Positions 52,897-64,000 of a stretch of 64,000 bases of DNA are shown piece by piece. The stretch's first letter is position 1; each line of letters opens with the position of its first letter. The DNA lies in NCBI GenBank assembly GCA_034769895.1, contig CM068367.1, forward strand, positions 118,342,573-118,406,572. Reading direction: 5' to 3'. The notes under the pieces are model-generated. The model worked only from the letters and a program-made list of their open reading frames with translations. It was not told the origin of the DNA and ran no database searches. The position numbers were made by a program, and so were the translations under genes. Source of the stretch: Magicicada septendecula. Its lineage: Eukaryota; Arthropoda; Insecta; Hemiptera; Cicadidae.

Positions 52897-55277
52897 TGTG
52901 ACGATTTTAAAAACATCGAAAATCGCACAAATAAAAATTTTTAATAAGTAAGAGTATTATCCACCCTTACCTATACCCAGATTCCTGAATCAACTTGAAA
53001 TTGTCCAGTACCAACACGCCAAGAAAGGTATTAAGTAAAGAATAATAATAATAATTACTTTAATTATTAAAAATGCGACTATATAAATAAAGAAATCTCT
53101 AAGTCGTAATAAAGTTAACATAAAGTACTTACATTCTAATTAATGAATAATTAATAATATATAAAGTACGAACTATTTTCTTAGTGCGTAAATACGCACC
53201 AGCTTACTGAGTCCTCGCCCCTAAACTATACGCGCATTCGCCAGTAGAACTTCGTCATGAAAAGATGTGAGTTTTGTGTTGTCTACATATACGTAAGTGT
53301 ATGCCGTTAAACGAATATCCAGTGTAAGATGATTTTATTTTGAAAAATGTAGTGTGTGTAGAGTTAGGAAGAATATACAGAAAGGAAAAATTAGCCAACA
53401 CATCTCTTTTAAAAATATAAAACTGTAAGTTGTAAGATATGTAACTACCAGACTTTAGTACTGCAAAGTAAGAACTATAATTAAGGTGTAAAATGTGAAC
53501 TACAAAATCTGGACGAAGAAAACTCCAACTACAACAGTATGAACTTCAAGTAAAAAAACCGATCGTCGAGAGCAGATATAATCAACCCGATGTAGCTTCA
53601 AGAGGAACCACGAACTCCACCCTAGAAGACGACAGGAGATGACACCCAAGGACCCAACAACAACCTCATATTAAATTCAGGTGATATCCAAACACAACAT
53701 TTGTAAATTTTCGTTTCAATAAGAGAAGTAACAAAAGAACACTAAAGAACTTTAATAATGTAAAGAAGAAATTATCAGATTTGTAATTTTTGTAATGTAG
53801 TAGTAGTAACAGCAATATATAGATAAATGTAAGATAATAATGTAGATTACCACCAATATTATTCTTCCAATAATTTGGTTGAAGTTTGTGATAAATTAAT
53901 TATTTTGAGAAAGTTCAGACCCGGATCCGAGGTATTTAAAACAAACATCTAGATGAGTAATTTTTGAGTTAAAAGGAATAATAAACTTAATATCTTCAAA
54001 GCATTAAAAGCAGTATTTACTAAAGTAAATTTTCTTTAAAAAGAAACAAAGTCAAACATAATATTTGATTAGTAATAAAGAGATGTTTTCGGTAACACCA
54101 AATGAGTGAATAAATTTGTGCAAACCTTGTCAATTTCCTATGTCATAATTGTGTTGTAATTTGTTGGTAAGGATGTTTTACTAACAACGGCAGCTAGTTT
54201 AATTAACTGGTAAAGAATTGAACTAGTTCCCGACTTGTGTGTTGTCTTAACAAGGGAGACGTCACAAAATTGCGCCACTCTGCTACTTTGAAAAAAGAAA
54301 TAATTATGTTGCTGTTGTTGTGTAATTTTATAATTCGTTAACAATAACTTGGACAAACATAAATTTATTCACTCAGAAATAAACAAAAAATAAGTGAGTA
54401 ACATTTTAATTATGTTATAATAATATTAGTATCGCGACTTTGCCGTATTAAACAAGTCATCGCTTGTAAGTATTCCATTCCAAACCTGTCGGTAGAAGCC
54501 AGTCTGTTCATGTTAAATACGTGTTGAGGAATGTAAACTCTCCCCTTTGTATGCACTCATCTCATTCATAACCTCCCCTCGCTAAACCAAACAAACCACC
54601 TTAGCCACGCTCTTTCTTGTTTTGAATTGTCCTAAATTACCACCCTAGACGACTCCCCAAAACAGCTGACCCTTTGTGCCATTGTTAAAGCAATGAACTT
54701 TTCATATATGAAATTTCTCTCCTCTATACGATGGTATTAGTTTTTGTTTTGATTAATTATATATGTCAGTACAGAAAATTGAATTGTTGTGAGATAAGTT
54801 TATGTTGATTAATTAATATAAGATTCCATATGTAATAAGAATTAACTTCGTGAAGTTCCGCTTCTCTCTGTAGCATAAGATGTTAGGATTAACAATAATC
54901 TAGAGTGTAGTATGGGATCCTCTTTAGATTATATTAGAGATAATTTGATGATATATAATTGAGAATTATATATGTGTAACGTAACAAGTCACAACGGCGC
55001 CGACTGAAAAGGGTAATGATGGGGGCAGAAAGGTGCCAAGAGATCATTAAATGAGTGCTGAAAGCTAACTTGTGTAGTTAGAGTAAGCCGATGTCAGTCG
55101 GGCCACGATATTGTGAGTTACGGATAATTAGGGAAATTAGCATTAAGGATTAAAATATAAGTTAATACTGTAAGAAGTGAGAGAAAGGGAATTTCACGAA
55201 AGATAAAAATATAATTGTTTATTAGATTTTCTATTATTATTCCACCACCCCGTTTTTCGTAGTTAAGTGCAGGAGGA
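52897..55277 (+). mobile_element. array unit 13 (2,381 bp)
   Basis: LTR 52897-54993, internal 54994-55277. Matches unit 7 at the marker sites (short form, AAAATCTGGAC, GACTTGTGTG) except for unit 7's private A. Confidence 0.85.
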
Positions 55278-57661
55278 TGTGACGATTTTAAAAACATCGA
55301 AAATCGCACAAATAAAAATTTTTAATAAGTAAGAGTATTATCCACCCTTACCTATACCCAGATTCCTGAATCAACTTGAAATTGTCCAGTACCAACACGC
55401 CAAGAAAGGTATTAAGTAAAGAATAATAATAATAATAATTACTTTAATTATTAAAAATGCGACTATATAAATAAAGAAATCTCTAAGTCGTAATAAAGTT
55501 AACATAAAGTACTTACATTATAATTAATGAATAATTAATAATATATAAAGTACGAACTATTTTCTTAGTGCGTAAATACGCACCAGCTTACTGAGTCCTC
55601 GCCCCTAAACTATACGCGCATTCGCCAGTAGAACTTCGTCATGAAAAGATGTGAGTTTTGTGTTGTCTACATATACGTAAGTGTATGCCGTTAAACGAAT
55701 ATCCAGTGTAAGATGATTTTATTTTGAAAAATGTAGTGTGTGTAGAGTTAGGAAGAATATACAGAAAGGAAAAATTAGCCAACACATCTCTTTTAAAAAT
55801 ATAAAACTGTAAGTTGTAAGATATGTAACTACCAGACTTTAGTACTGCAAAGTAAGAACTATAATTAAGGTGTAAAATGTGAACTACAAAATCCGGACGA
55901 AGAAAACTCCAACTACAACAGTATGAACTTCAAGTAAAAAAACCGATCGTCGAGAGCAGATATAATCAACCCGATGTAGCTTCAAGAGGAACCACGAACT
56001 CCACCCTAGAAGACGACAGGAGATGACACCCAAGGACCCAACAACAACCTCATATTAAATTCAGGTGATATCCAAACACAACATTTGTAAATTTTCGTTT
56101 CAATAAGAGAAGTAACAAAAGAACACTAAAGAACTTTAATAATGTAAAGAAGAAATTATCAGATTTGTAATTTTTGTAATGTAGTAGTAGTAACAGCAAT
56201 ATATAGATAAATGTAAGATAATAATGTAGATTACCACCAATATTATTCTTCCAATAATTTGGTTGAAGTTTGTGATAAATTAATTATTTTGAGAAAGTTC
56301 AGACCCGGATCCGAGGTATTTAAAACAAACATCTAGATGAGTAATTTTTGAGTTAAAAGGAATAATAAACTTAATATCTTCAAAGCATTAAAAGCAGTAT
56401 TTACTAAAGTAAATTTTCTTTAAAAAGAAACAAAGTCAAACATAATATTTGATTAGTAATAAAGAGATGTTTTCGGTAACACCAAATGAGTGAATAAATT
56501 TGTGCAAACCTTGTCAATTTCCTATGTCATAATTGTGTTGTAATTTGTTGGTAAGGATGTTTTACTAACAACGGCAGCTAGTTTAATTAACTGGTAAAGA
56601 ATTGAACTAGTTCCCGACTTGTGTGTTGTCTTAACAAGGGAGACGTCACAAAATTGCGCCACTCTGCTACTTTGAAAAAAGAAATAATTATGTTGCTGTT
56701 GTTGTGTAATTTTATAATTCGTTAACAATAACTTGGACAAACATAAATTTATTCACTCAGAAATAAACAAAAAATAAGTGAGTAACATTTTAATTATGTT
56801 ATAATAATATTAGTATCGCGACTTTGCCGTATTAAACAAGTCATCGCTTGTAAGTATTCCATTCCAAACCTGTCGGTAGAAGCCAGTCTGTTCATGTTAA
56901 ATACGTGTTGAGGAATGTAAACTCTCCCCTTTGTATGCACTCATCTCATTCATAACCTCCCCTCGCTAAACCAAACAAACCACCTTAGCCACGCTCTTTC
57001 TTGTTTTGAATTGTCCTAAATTACCACCCTAGACGACTCCCCAAAACAGCTGACCCTTTGTGCCATTGTTAAAGCAATGAACTTTTCATATATGAAATTT
57101 CTCTCCTCTATACGATGGTATTAGTTTTTGTTTTGATTAATTATATATGTCAGTACAGAAAATTGAATTGTTGTGAGATAAGTTTATGTTGATTAATTAA
57201 TATAAGATTCCATATGTAATAAGAATTAACTTCGTGAAGTTCCGCTTCTCTCTGTAGCATAAGATGTTAGGATTAACAATAATCTAGAGTGTAGTATGGG
57301 ATCCTCTTTAGATTATATTAGAGATAATTTGATGATATATAATTGAGAATTATATATGTGTAACGTAACAAGTCACAACGGCGCCGACTGAAAAGGGTAA
57401 TGATGGGGGCAGAAAGGTGCCAAGAGATCATTAAATGAGTGCTGAAAGCTAACTTGTGTAGTTAGAGTAAGCCGATGTCAGTCGGGCCACGATATTGTGA
57501 GTTACGGATAATTAGGGAAATTAGCATTAAGGATTAAAATATAAGTTAATACTGTAAGAAGTGAGAGAAAGGGAATTTCACGAAAGATAAAAATATAATT
57601 GTTTATTAGATTTTCTATTATTATTCCACCACCCCGTTTTTCGTAGTTAAGTGCAGGAGGA
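55278..57661 (+). mobile_element. array unit 14 (2,384 bp)
   Basis: LTR 55278-57377, internal 57378-57661. Matches unit 8 (CATTATAATTAA) but has one extra AAT in the AAT run near 55425 and ACAAACATCTAG. Confidence 0.85.
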
Positions 57662-60042
57662 TGTGACGATTTTAAAAACATCGAAAATCGCACAAATAAA
57701 AATTTTTAATAAGTAAGAGTATTATCCACCCTTACCTATACCCAGATTCCTGAATCAACTTGAAATTGTCCAGTACCAACACGCCAAGAAAGGTATTAAG
57801 TAAAGAATAATAATAATAATTACTTTAATTATTAAAAATGCGACTATATAAATAAAGAAATCTCTAAGTCGTAATAAAGTTAACATAAAGTACTTACATT
57901 ATAATTAATGAATAATTAATAATATATAAAGTACGAACTATTTTCTTAGTGCGTAAATACGCACCAGCTTACTGAGTCCTCGCCCCTAAACTATACGCGC
58001 ATTCGCCAGTAGAACTTCGTCATGAAAAGATGTGAGTTTTGTGTTGTCTACATATACGTAAGTGTATGCCGTTAAACGAATATCCAGTGTAAGATGATTT
58101 TATTTTGAAAAATGTAGTGTGTGTAGAGTTAGGAAGAATATACAGAAAGGAAAAATTAGCCAACACATCTCTTTTAAAAATATAAAACTGTAAGTTGTAA
58201 GATATGTAACTACCAGACTTTAGTACTGCAAAGTAAGAACTATAATTAAGGTGTAAAATGTGAACTACAAAATCCGGACGAAGAAAACTCCAACTACAAC
58301 AGTATGAACTTCAAGTAAAAAAACCGATCGTCGAGAGCAGATATAATCAACCCGATGTAGCTTCAAGAGGAACCACGAACTCCACCCTAGAAGACGACAG
58401 GAGATGACACCCAAGGACCCAACAACAACCTCATATTAAATTCAGGTGATATCCAAACACAACATTTGTAAATTTTCGTTTCAATAAGAGAAGTAACAAA
58501 AGAACACTAAAGAACTTTAATAATGTAAAGAAGAAATTATCAGATTTGTAATTTTTGTAATGTAGTAGTAGTAACAGCAATATATAGATAAATGTAAGAT
58601 AATAATGTAGATTACCACCAATATTATTCTTCCAATAATTTGGTTGAAGTTTGTGATAAATTAATTATTTTGAGAAAGTTCAGACCCGGATCCGAGGTAT
58701 TTAAAACAAACATCTAGATGAGTAATTTTTGAGTTAAAAGGAATAATAAACTTAATATCTTCAAAGCATTAAAAGCAGTATTTACTAAAGTAAATTTTCT
58801 TTAAAAAGAAACAAAGTCAAACATAATATTTGATTAGTAATAAAGAGATGTTTTCGGTAACACCAAATGAGTGAATAAATTTGTGCAAACCTTGTCAATT
58901 TCCTATGTCATAATTGTGTTGTAATTTGTTGGTAAGGATGTTTTACTAACAACGGCAGCTAGTTTAATTAACTGGTAAAGAATTGAACTAGTTCCCGACT
59001 TTTGTGTTGTCTTAACAAGGGAGACGTCACAAAATTGCGCCACTCTGCTACTTTGAAAAAAGAAATAATTATGTTGCTGTTGTTGTGTAATTTTATAATT
59101 CGTTAACAATAACTTGGACAAACATAAATTTATTCACTCAGAAATAAACAAAAAATAAGTGAGTAACATTTTAATTATGTTATAATAATATTAGTATCGC
59201 GACTTTGCCGTATTAAACAAGTCATCGCTTGTAAGTATTCCATTCCAAACCTGTCGGTAGAAGCCAGTCTGTTCATGTTAAATACGTGTTGAGGAATGTA
59301 AACTCTCCCCTTTGTATGCACTCATCTCATTCATAACCTCCCCTCGCTAAACCAAACAAACCACCTTAGCCACGCTCTTTCTTGTTTTGAATTGTCCTAA
59401 ATTACCACCCTAGACGACTCCCCAAAACAGCTGACCCTTTGTGCCATTGTTAAAGCAATGAACTTTTCATATATGAAATTTCTCTCCTCTATACGATGGT
59501 ATTAGTTTTTGTTTTGATTAATTATATATGTCAGTACAGAAAATTGAATTGTTGTGAGATAAGTTTATGTTGATTAATTAATATAAGATTCCATATGTAA
59601 TAAGAATTAACTTCGTGAAGTTCCGCTTCTCTCTGTAGCATAAGATGTTAGGATTAACAATAATCTAGAGTGTAGTATGGGATCCTCTTTAGATTATATT
59701 AGAGATAATTTGATGATATATAATTGAGAATTATATATGTGTAACGTAACAAGTCACAACGGCGCCGACTGAAAAGGGTAATGATGGGGGCAGAAAGGTG
59801 CCAAGAGATCATTAAATGAGTGCTGAAAGCTAACTTGTGTAGTTAGAGTAAGCCGATGTCAGTCGGGCCACGATATTGTGAGTTACGGATAATTAGGGAA
59901 ATTAGCATTAAGGATTAAAATATAAGTTAATACTGTAAGAAGTGAGAGAAAGGGAATTTCACGAAAGATAAAAATATAATTGTTTATTAGATTTTCTATT
60001 ATTATTCCACCACCCCGTTTTTCGTAGTTAAGTGCAGGAGGA
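57662..60042 (+). mobile_element. array unit 15 (2,381 bp)
   Basis: LTR 57662-59758, internal 59759-60042. Corresponds to unit 9 (CATTATAATTAA) but has GACTTTTGTG instead of GACTTGTGTG, and ACAAACATCTAG. Confidence 0.85.
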
Positions 60043-62423
60043 TGTGACGATTTTAAAAACATCGAAAATCGCACAAATAAAAATTTTTAATAAGTAAGAG
60101 TATTATCCACCCTTACCTATACCCAGATTCCTGAATCAACTTGAAATTGTCCAGTACCAACACGCCAAGAAAGGTATTAAGTAAAGAATAATAATAATAA
60201 TTACTTTAATTATTAAAAATGCGACTATATAAATAAAGAAATCTCTAAGTCGTAATAAAGTTAACATAAAGTACTTACATTCTAATTAATGAATAATTAA
60301 TAATATATAAAGTACGAACTATTTTCTTAGTGCGTAAATACGCACCAGCTTACTGAGTCCTCGCCCCTAAACTATACGCGCATTCGCCAGTAGAACTTCG
60401 TCATGAAAAGATGTGAGTTTTGTGTTGTCTACATATACGTAAGTGTATGCCGTTAAACGAATATCCAGTGTAAGATGATTTTATTTTGAAAAATGTAGTG
60501 TGTGTAGAGTTAGGAAGAATATACAGAAAGGAAAAATTAGCCAACACATCTCTTTTAAAAATATAAAACTGTAAGTTGTAAGATATGTAACTACCAGACT
60601 TTAGTACTGCAAAGTAAGAACTATAATTAAGGTGTAAAATGTGAACTACAAAATCCGGACGAAGAAAACTCCAACTACAACAGTATGAACTTCAAGTAAA
60701 AAAACCGATCGTCGAGAGCAGATATAATCAACCCGATGTAGCTTCAAGAGGAACCACGAACTCCACCCTAGAAGACGACAGGAGATGACACCCAAGGACC
60801 CAACAACAACCTCATATTAAATTCAGGTGATATCCAAACACAACATTTGTAAATTTTCGTTTCAATAAGTGAAGTAACAAAAGAACACTAAAGAACTTTA
60901 ATAATGTAAAGAAGAAATTATCAGATTTGTAATTTTTGTAATGTAGTAGTAGTAACAGCAATATATAGATAAATGTAAGATAATAATGTAGATTACCACC
61001 AATATTATTCTTCCAATAATTTGGTTGAAGTTTGTGATAAATTAATTATTTTGAGAAAGTTCAGACCCGGATCCGAGGTATTTAAAACAAACATCTAGAT
61101 GAGTAATTTTTGAGTTAAAAGGAATAATAAACTTAATATCTTCAAAGCATTAAAAGCAGTATTTACTAAAGTAAATTTTCTTTAAAAAGAAACAAAGTCA
61201 AACATAATATTTGATTAGTAATAAAGAGATGTTTTCGGTAACACCAAATGAGTGAATAAATTTGTGCAAACCTTGTCAATTTCCTATGTCATAATTGTGT
61301 TGTAATTTGTTGGTAAGGATGTTTTACTAACAACGGCAGCTAGTTTAATTAACTGGTAAAGAATTGAACTAGTTCCCGACTTTTGTGTTGTCTTAACAAG
61401 GGAGACGTCACAAAATTGCGCCACTCTGCTACTTTGAAAAAAGAAATAATTATGTTGCTGTTGTTGTGTAATTTTATAATTCGTTAACAATAACTTGGAC
61501 AAACATAAATTTATTCACTCAGAAATAAACAAAAAATAAGTGAGTAACATTTTAATTATGTTATAATAATATTAGTATCGCGACTTTGCCGTATTAAACA
61601 AGTCATCGCTTGTAAGTATTCCATTCCAAACCTGTCGGTAGAAGCCAGTCTGTTCATGTTAAATACGTGTTGAGGAATGTAAACTCTCCCCTTTGTATGC
61701 ACTCATCTCATTCATAACCTCCCCTCGCTAAACCAAACAAACCACCTTAGCCACGCTCTTTCTTGTTTTGAATTGTCCTAAATTACCACCCTAGACGACT
61801 CCCCAAAACAGCTGACCCTTTGTGCCATTGTTAAAGCAATGAACTTTTCATATATGAAATTTCTCTCCTCTATACGATGGTATTAGTTTTTGTTTTGATT
61901 AATTATATATGTCAGTACAGAAAATTGAATTGTTGTGAGATAAGTTTATGTTGATTAATTAATATAAGATTCCATATGTAATAAGAATTAACTTCGTGAA
62001 GTTCCGCTTCTCTCTGTAGCATAAGATGTTAGGATTAACAATAATCTAGAGTGTAGTATGGGATCCTCTTTAGATTATATTAGAGATAATTTGATGATAT
62101 ATAATTGAGAATTATATATGTGTAACGTAACAAGTCACAACGGCGCCGACTGAAAAGGGTAATGATGGGGGCAGAAAGGTGCCAAGAGATCATTAAATGA
62201 GTGCTGAAAGCTAACTTGTGTAGTTAGAGTAAGCCGATGTCAGTCGGGCCACGATATTGTGAGTTACGGATAATTAGGGAAATTAGCATTAAGGATTAAA
62301 ATATAAGTTAATACTGTAAGAAGTGAGAGAAAGGGAATTTCACGAAAGATAAAAATATAATTGTTTATTAGATTTTCTATTATTATTCCACCACCCCGTT
62401 TTTCGTAGTTAAGTGCAGGAGGA
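60043..62423 (+). mobile_element. array unit 16 (2,381 bp)
   Basis: LTR 60043-62139, internal 62140-62423. Carries AATAAGTGAAG (T at 60870) like unit 10. Confidence 0.85.
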
Positions 62424-64000
62424 TGTGACGATTTTAAAAACATCGAAAATCGCACAAATAAAAATTTTTAATAAGTAAGAGTATTATCCACCCTTACCTA
62501 TACCCAGATTCCTGAATCAACTTGAAATTGTCCAGTACCAACACGCCAAGAAAGGTATTAAGTAAAGAATAATAATAATAATTACTTTAATTATTAAAAA
62601 TGCGACTATATAAATAAAGAAATCTCTAAGTCGTAATAAAGTTAACATAAAGTACTTACATTCTAATTAATGAATAATTAATAATATATAAAGTACGAAC
62701 TATTTTCTTAGTGCGTAAATACGCACCAGCTTACTGAGTCCTCGCCCCTAAACTATACGCGCATTCGCCAGTAGAACTTCGTCATGAAAAGATGTGAGTT
62801 TTGTGTTGTCTACATATACGTAAGTGTATGCCGTTAAACGAATATCCAGTGTAAGATGATTTTATTTTGAAAAATGTAGTGTGTGTAGAGTTAGGAAGAA
62901 TATACAGAAAGGAAAAATTAGCCAACACATCTCTTTTAAAAATATAAAACTGTAAGTTGTAAGATATGTAACTACCAGACTTTAGTACTGCAAAGTAAGA
63001 ACTATAATTAAGGTGTAAAATGTGAACTACAAAATCCGGACGAAGAAAACTCCAACTACAACAGTATGAACTTCAAGTAAAAAAACCGATCGTCGAGAGC
63101 AGATATAATCAACCCGATGTAGCTTCAAGAGGAACCACGAACTCCACCCTAGAAGACGACAGGAGATGACACCCAAGGACCCAACAACAACCTCATATTA
63201 AATTCAGGTGATATCCAAACACAACATTTGTAAATTTTCGTTTCAATAAGAGAAGTAACAAAAGAACACTAAAGAACTTTAATAATGTAAAGAAGAAATT
63301 ATCAGATTTGTAATTTGTGTAATGTAGTAGTAGTAACAGCAATATATAGATAAATGTAAGATAATAATGTAGATTACCACCAATATTATTCTTCCAATAA
63401 TTTGGTTGAAGTTTGTGATAAATTAATTATTTTGAGAAAGTTCAGACCCGGATCCGAGGTATTTAAAACAAACATCTAGATGAGTAATTTTTGAGTTAAA
63501 AGGAATAATAAACTTAATATCTTCAAAGCATTAAAAGCAGTATTTACTAAAGTAAATTTTCTTTAAAAAGAAACAAAGTCAAACATAATATTTGATTAGT
63601 AATAAAGAGATGTTTTCGGTAACACCAAATGAGTGAATAAATTTGTGCAAACCTTGTCAATTTCCTATGTCATAATTGTGTTGTAATTTGTTGGTAAGGA
63701 TGTTTTACTAACAACGGCAGCTAGTTTAATTAACTGGTAAAGAATTGAACTAGTTCCCGACTTTTGTGTTGTCTTAACAAGGGAGACGTCACAAAATTGC
63801 GCCACTCTGCTACTTTGAAAAAAGAAATAATTATGTTGCTGTTGTTGTGTAATTTTATAATTCGTTAACAATAACTTGGACAAACATAAATTTATTCACT
63901 CAGAAATAAACAAAAAATAAGTGAGTAACATTTTAATTATGTTATAATAATATTAGTATCGCGACTTTGCCGTATTAAACAAGTCATCGCTTGTAAGTAT
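62424..64000 (+). mobile_element. array unit 17, cut by the window edge
   Basis: First 1,577 bp of the LTR only. Carries TAATTTGTGTAATG (G at 63317) like unit 11. The array continues beyond the window. Confidence 0.85.

Larger units (their letters stand above)
24277..64000 (+). repeat. tandem array of a 2.38-kb LTR-retroelement-like unit (16 units + partial 17th)
   Basis: At least 39.7 kb of head-to-tail units of 2,381-2,388 bp, nearly identical, running off the right edge. Unit starts (the T of TGTGACG) are at 24277, 26664, 29052, 31440, 33828, 36216, 38604, 40985, 43366, 45747, 48128, 50509, 52897, 55278, 57662, 60043 and 62424. Similarity to the flank stops exactly at TGTGACG. Each unit divides into a ~2.1-kb LTR-like part (TGTGAC...GTCACA) and 284 bp of internal DNA bounded by a PBS-like and a PPT-like motif. 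No coding capacity. LTR structure is seen in sequence; that the array grew by unequal recombination between shared LTRs is inference. A plain satellite is the alternative. Confidence 0.97.

Noticed and set aside
24277..64000. CRISPR, rDNA, 5S, histone or snRNA gene cluster
   Set aside because: The unit contains no rRNA, snRNA, tRNA or histone sequence that I can recognise, and a 2.4-kb unit without spacers cannot be CRISPR.
24277..64000. Array is merely an assembly artefact
   Set aside because: Units carry distinct, ordered variants, 1-bp, 3-bp and 7-bp length differences and a clean border. Copy number could still be wrong, especially for the block duplication.

Overview
This is eukaryotic, probably arthropod (insect-like), non-coding DNA: AT-rich, with long dinucleotide microsatellites, decayed transposons of four kinds and no intact protein-coding gene. 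The species cannot be named from the sequence. The mariner, hAT and non-LTR relics, the hammerhead-like motifs and an over-represented TAGGCCTA palindrome fit a large, repeat-rich arthropod genome.

Region 1, 1-24276, is single-copy-looking DNA littered with element relics. It holds a twice-frameshifted intronless gene of a widespread but uncharacterised animal family, possibly transposase-derived (2810-4510), and the 3' ends of two non-LTR retrotransposons (7020-7714 and 10749-10956). It also holds two fold-back elements with hammerhead-like cores (8377-8666, 13462-13771), two stand-alone hammerhead-ribozyme candidates (8264-8304, 16962-17005), a small hAT-type MITE with an imperfect 8-bp target duplication (9249-9520), a hAT deletion derivative with a perfect 8-bp duplication and a scrap of transposase (20343-20826), an internally deleted mariner (22473-23359), a pre-miRNA-sized hairpin (19018-19109) and several microsatellites.

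Region 2, 24277-64000, is one uninterrupted head-to-tail array of a 2,381-2,388-bp unit: 16 full units and part of a 17th, running off the right edge. Read by structure, each unit looks like a non-autonomous LTR retroelement, not an anonymous satellite. A ~2.1-kb LTR begins TGTGAC and ends GTCACA. It is followed directly by a primer-binding-site-like GGCGCCGACTG, then only 284 bp of non-coding internal DNA, then a purine tract (AGGAGGA) abutting the next TGTGAC. The left edge of the array falls exactly on that TGTGAC. The array is therefore best described as LTR-int-LTR-int-LTR..., with neighbouring elements sharing LTRs.

Units differ at only a few sites. The pattern of variants shows that units 6-11 were duplicated as a 14.3-kb block to give units 12-17 (higher-order structure). 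Nothing in the window works as a gene network; the interest lies in how the array arose and in the small self-folding RNAs.
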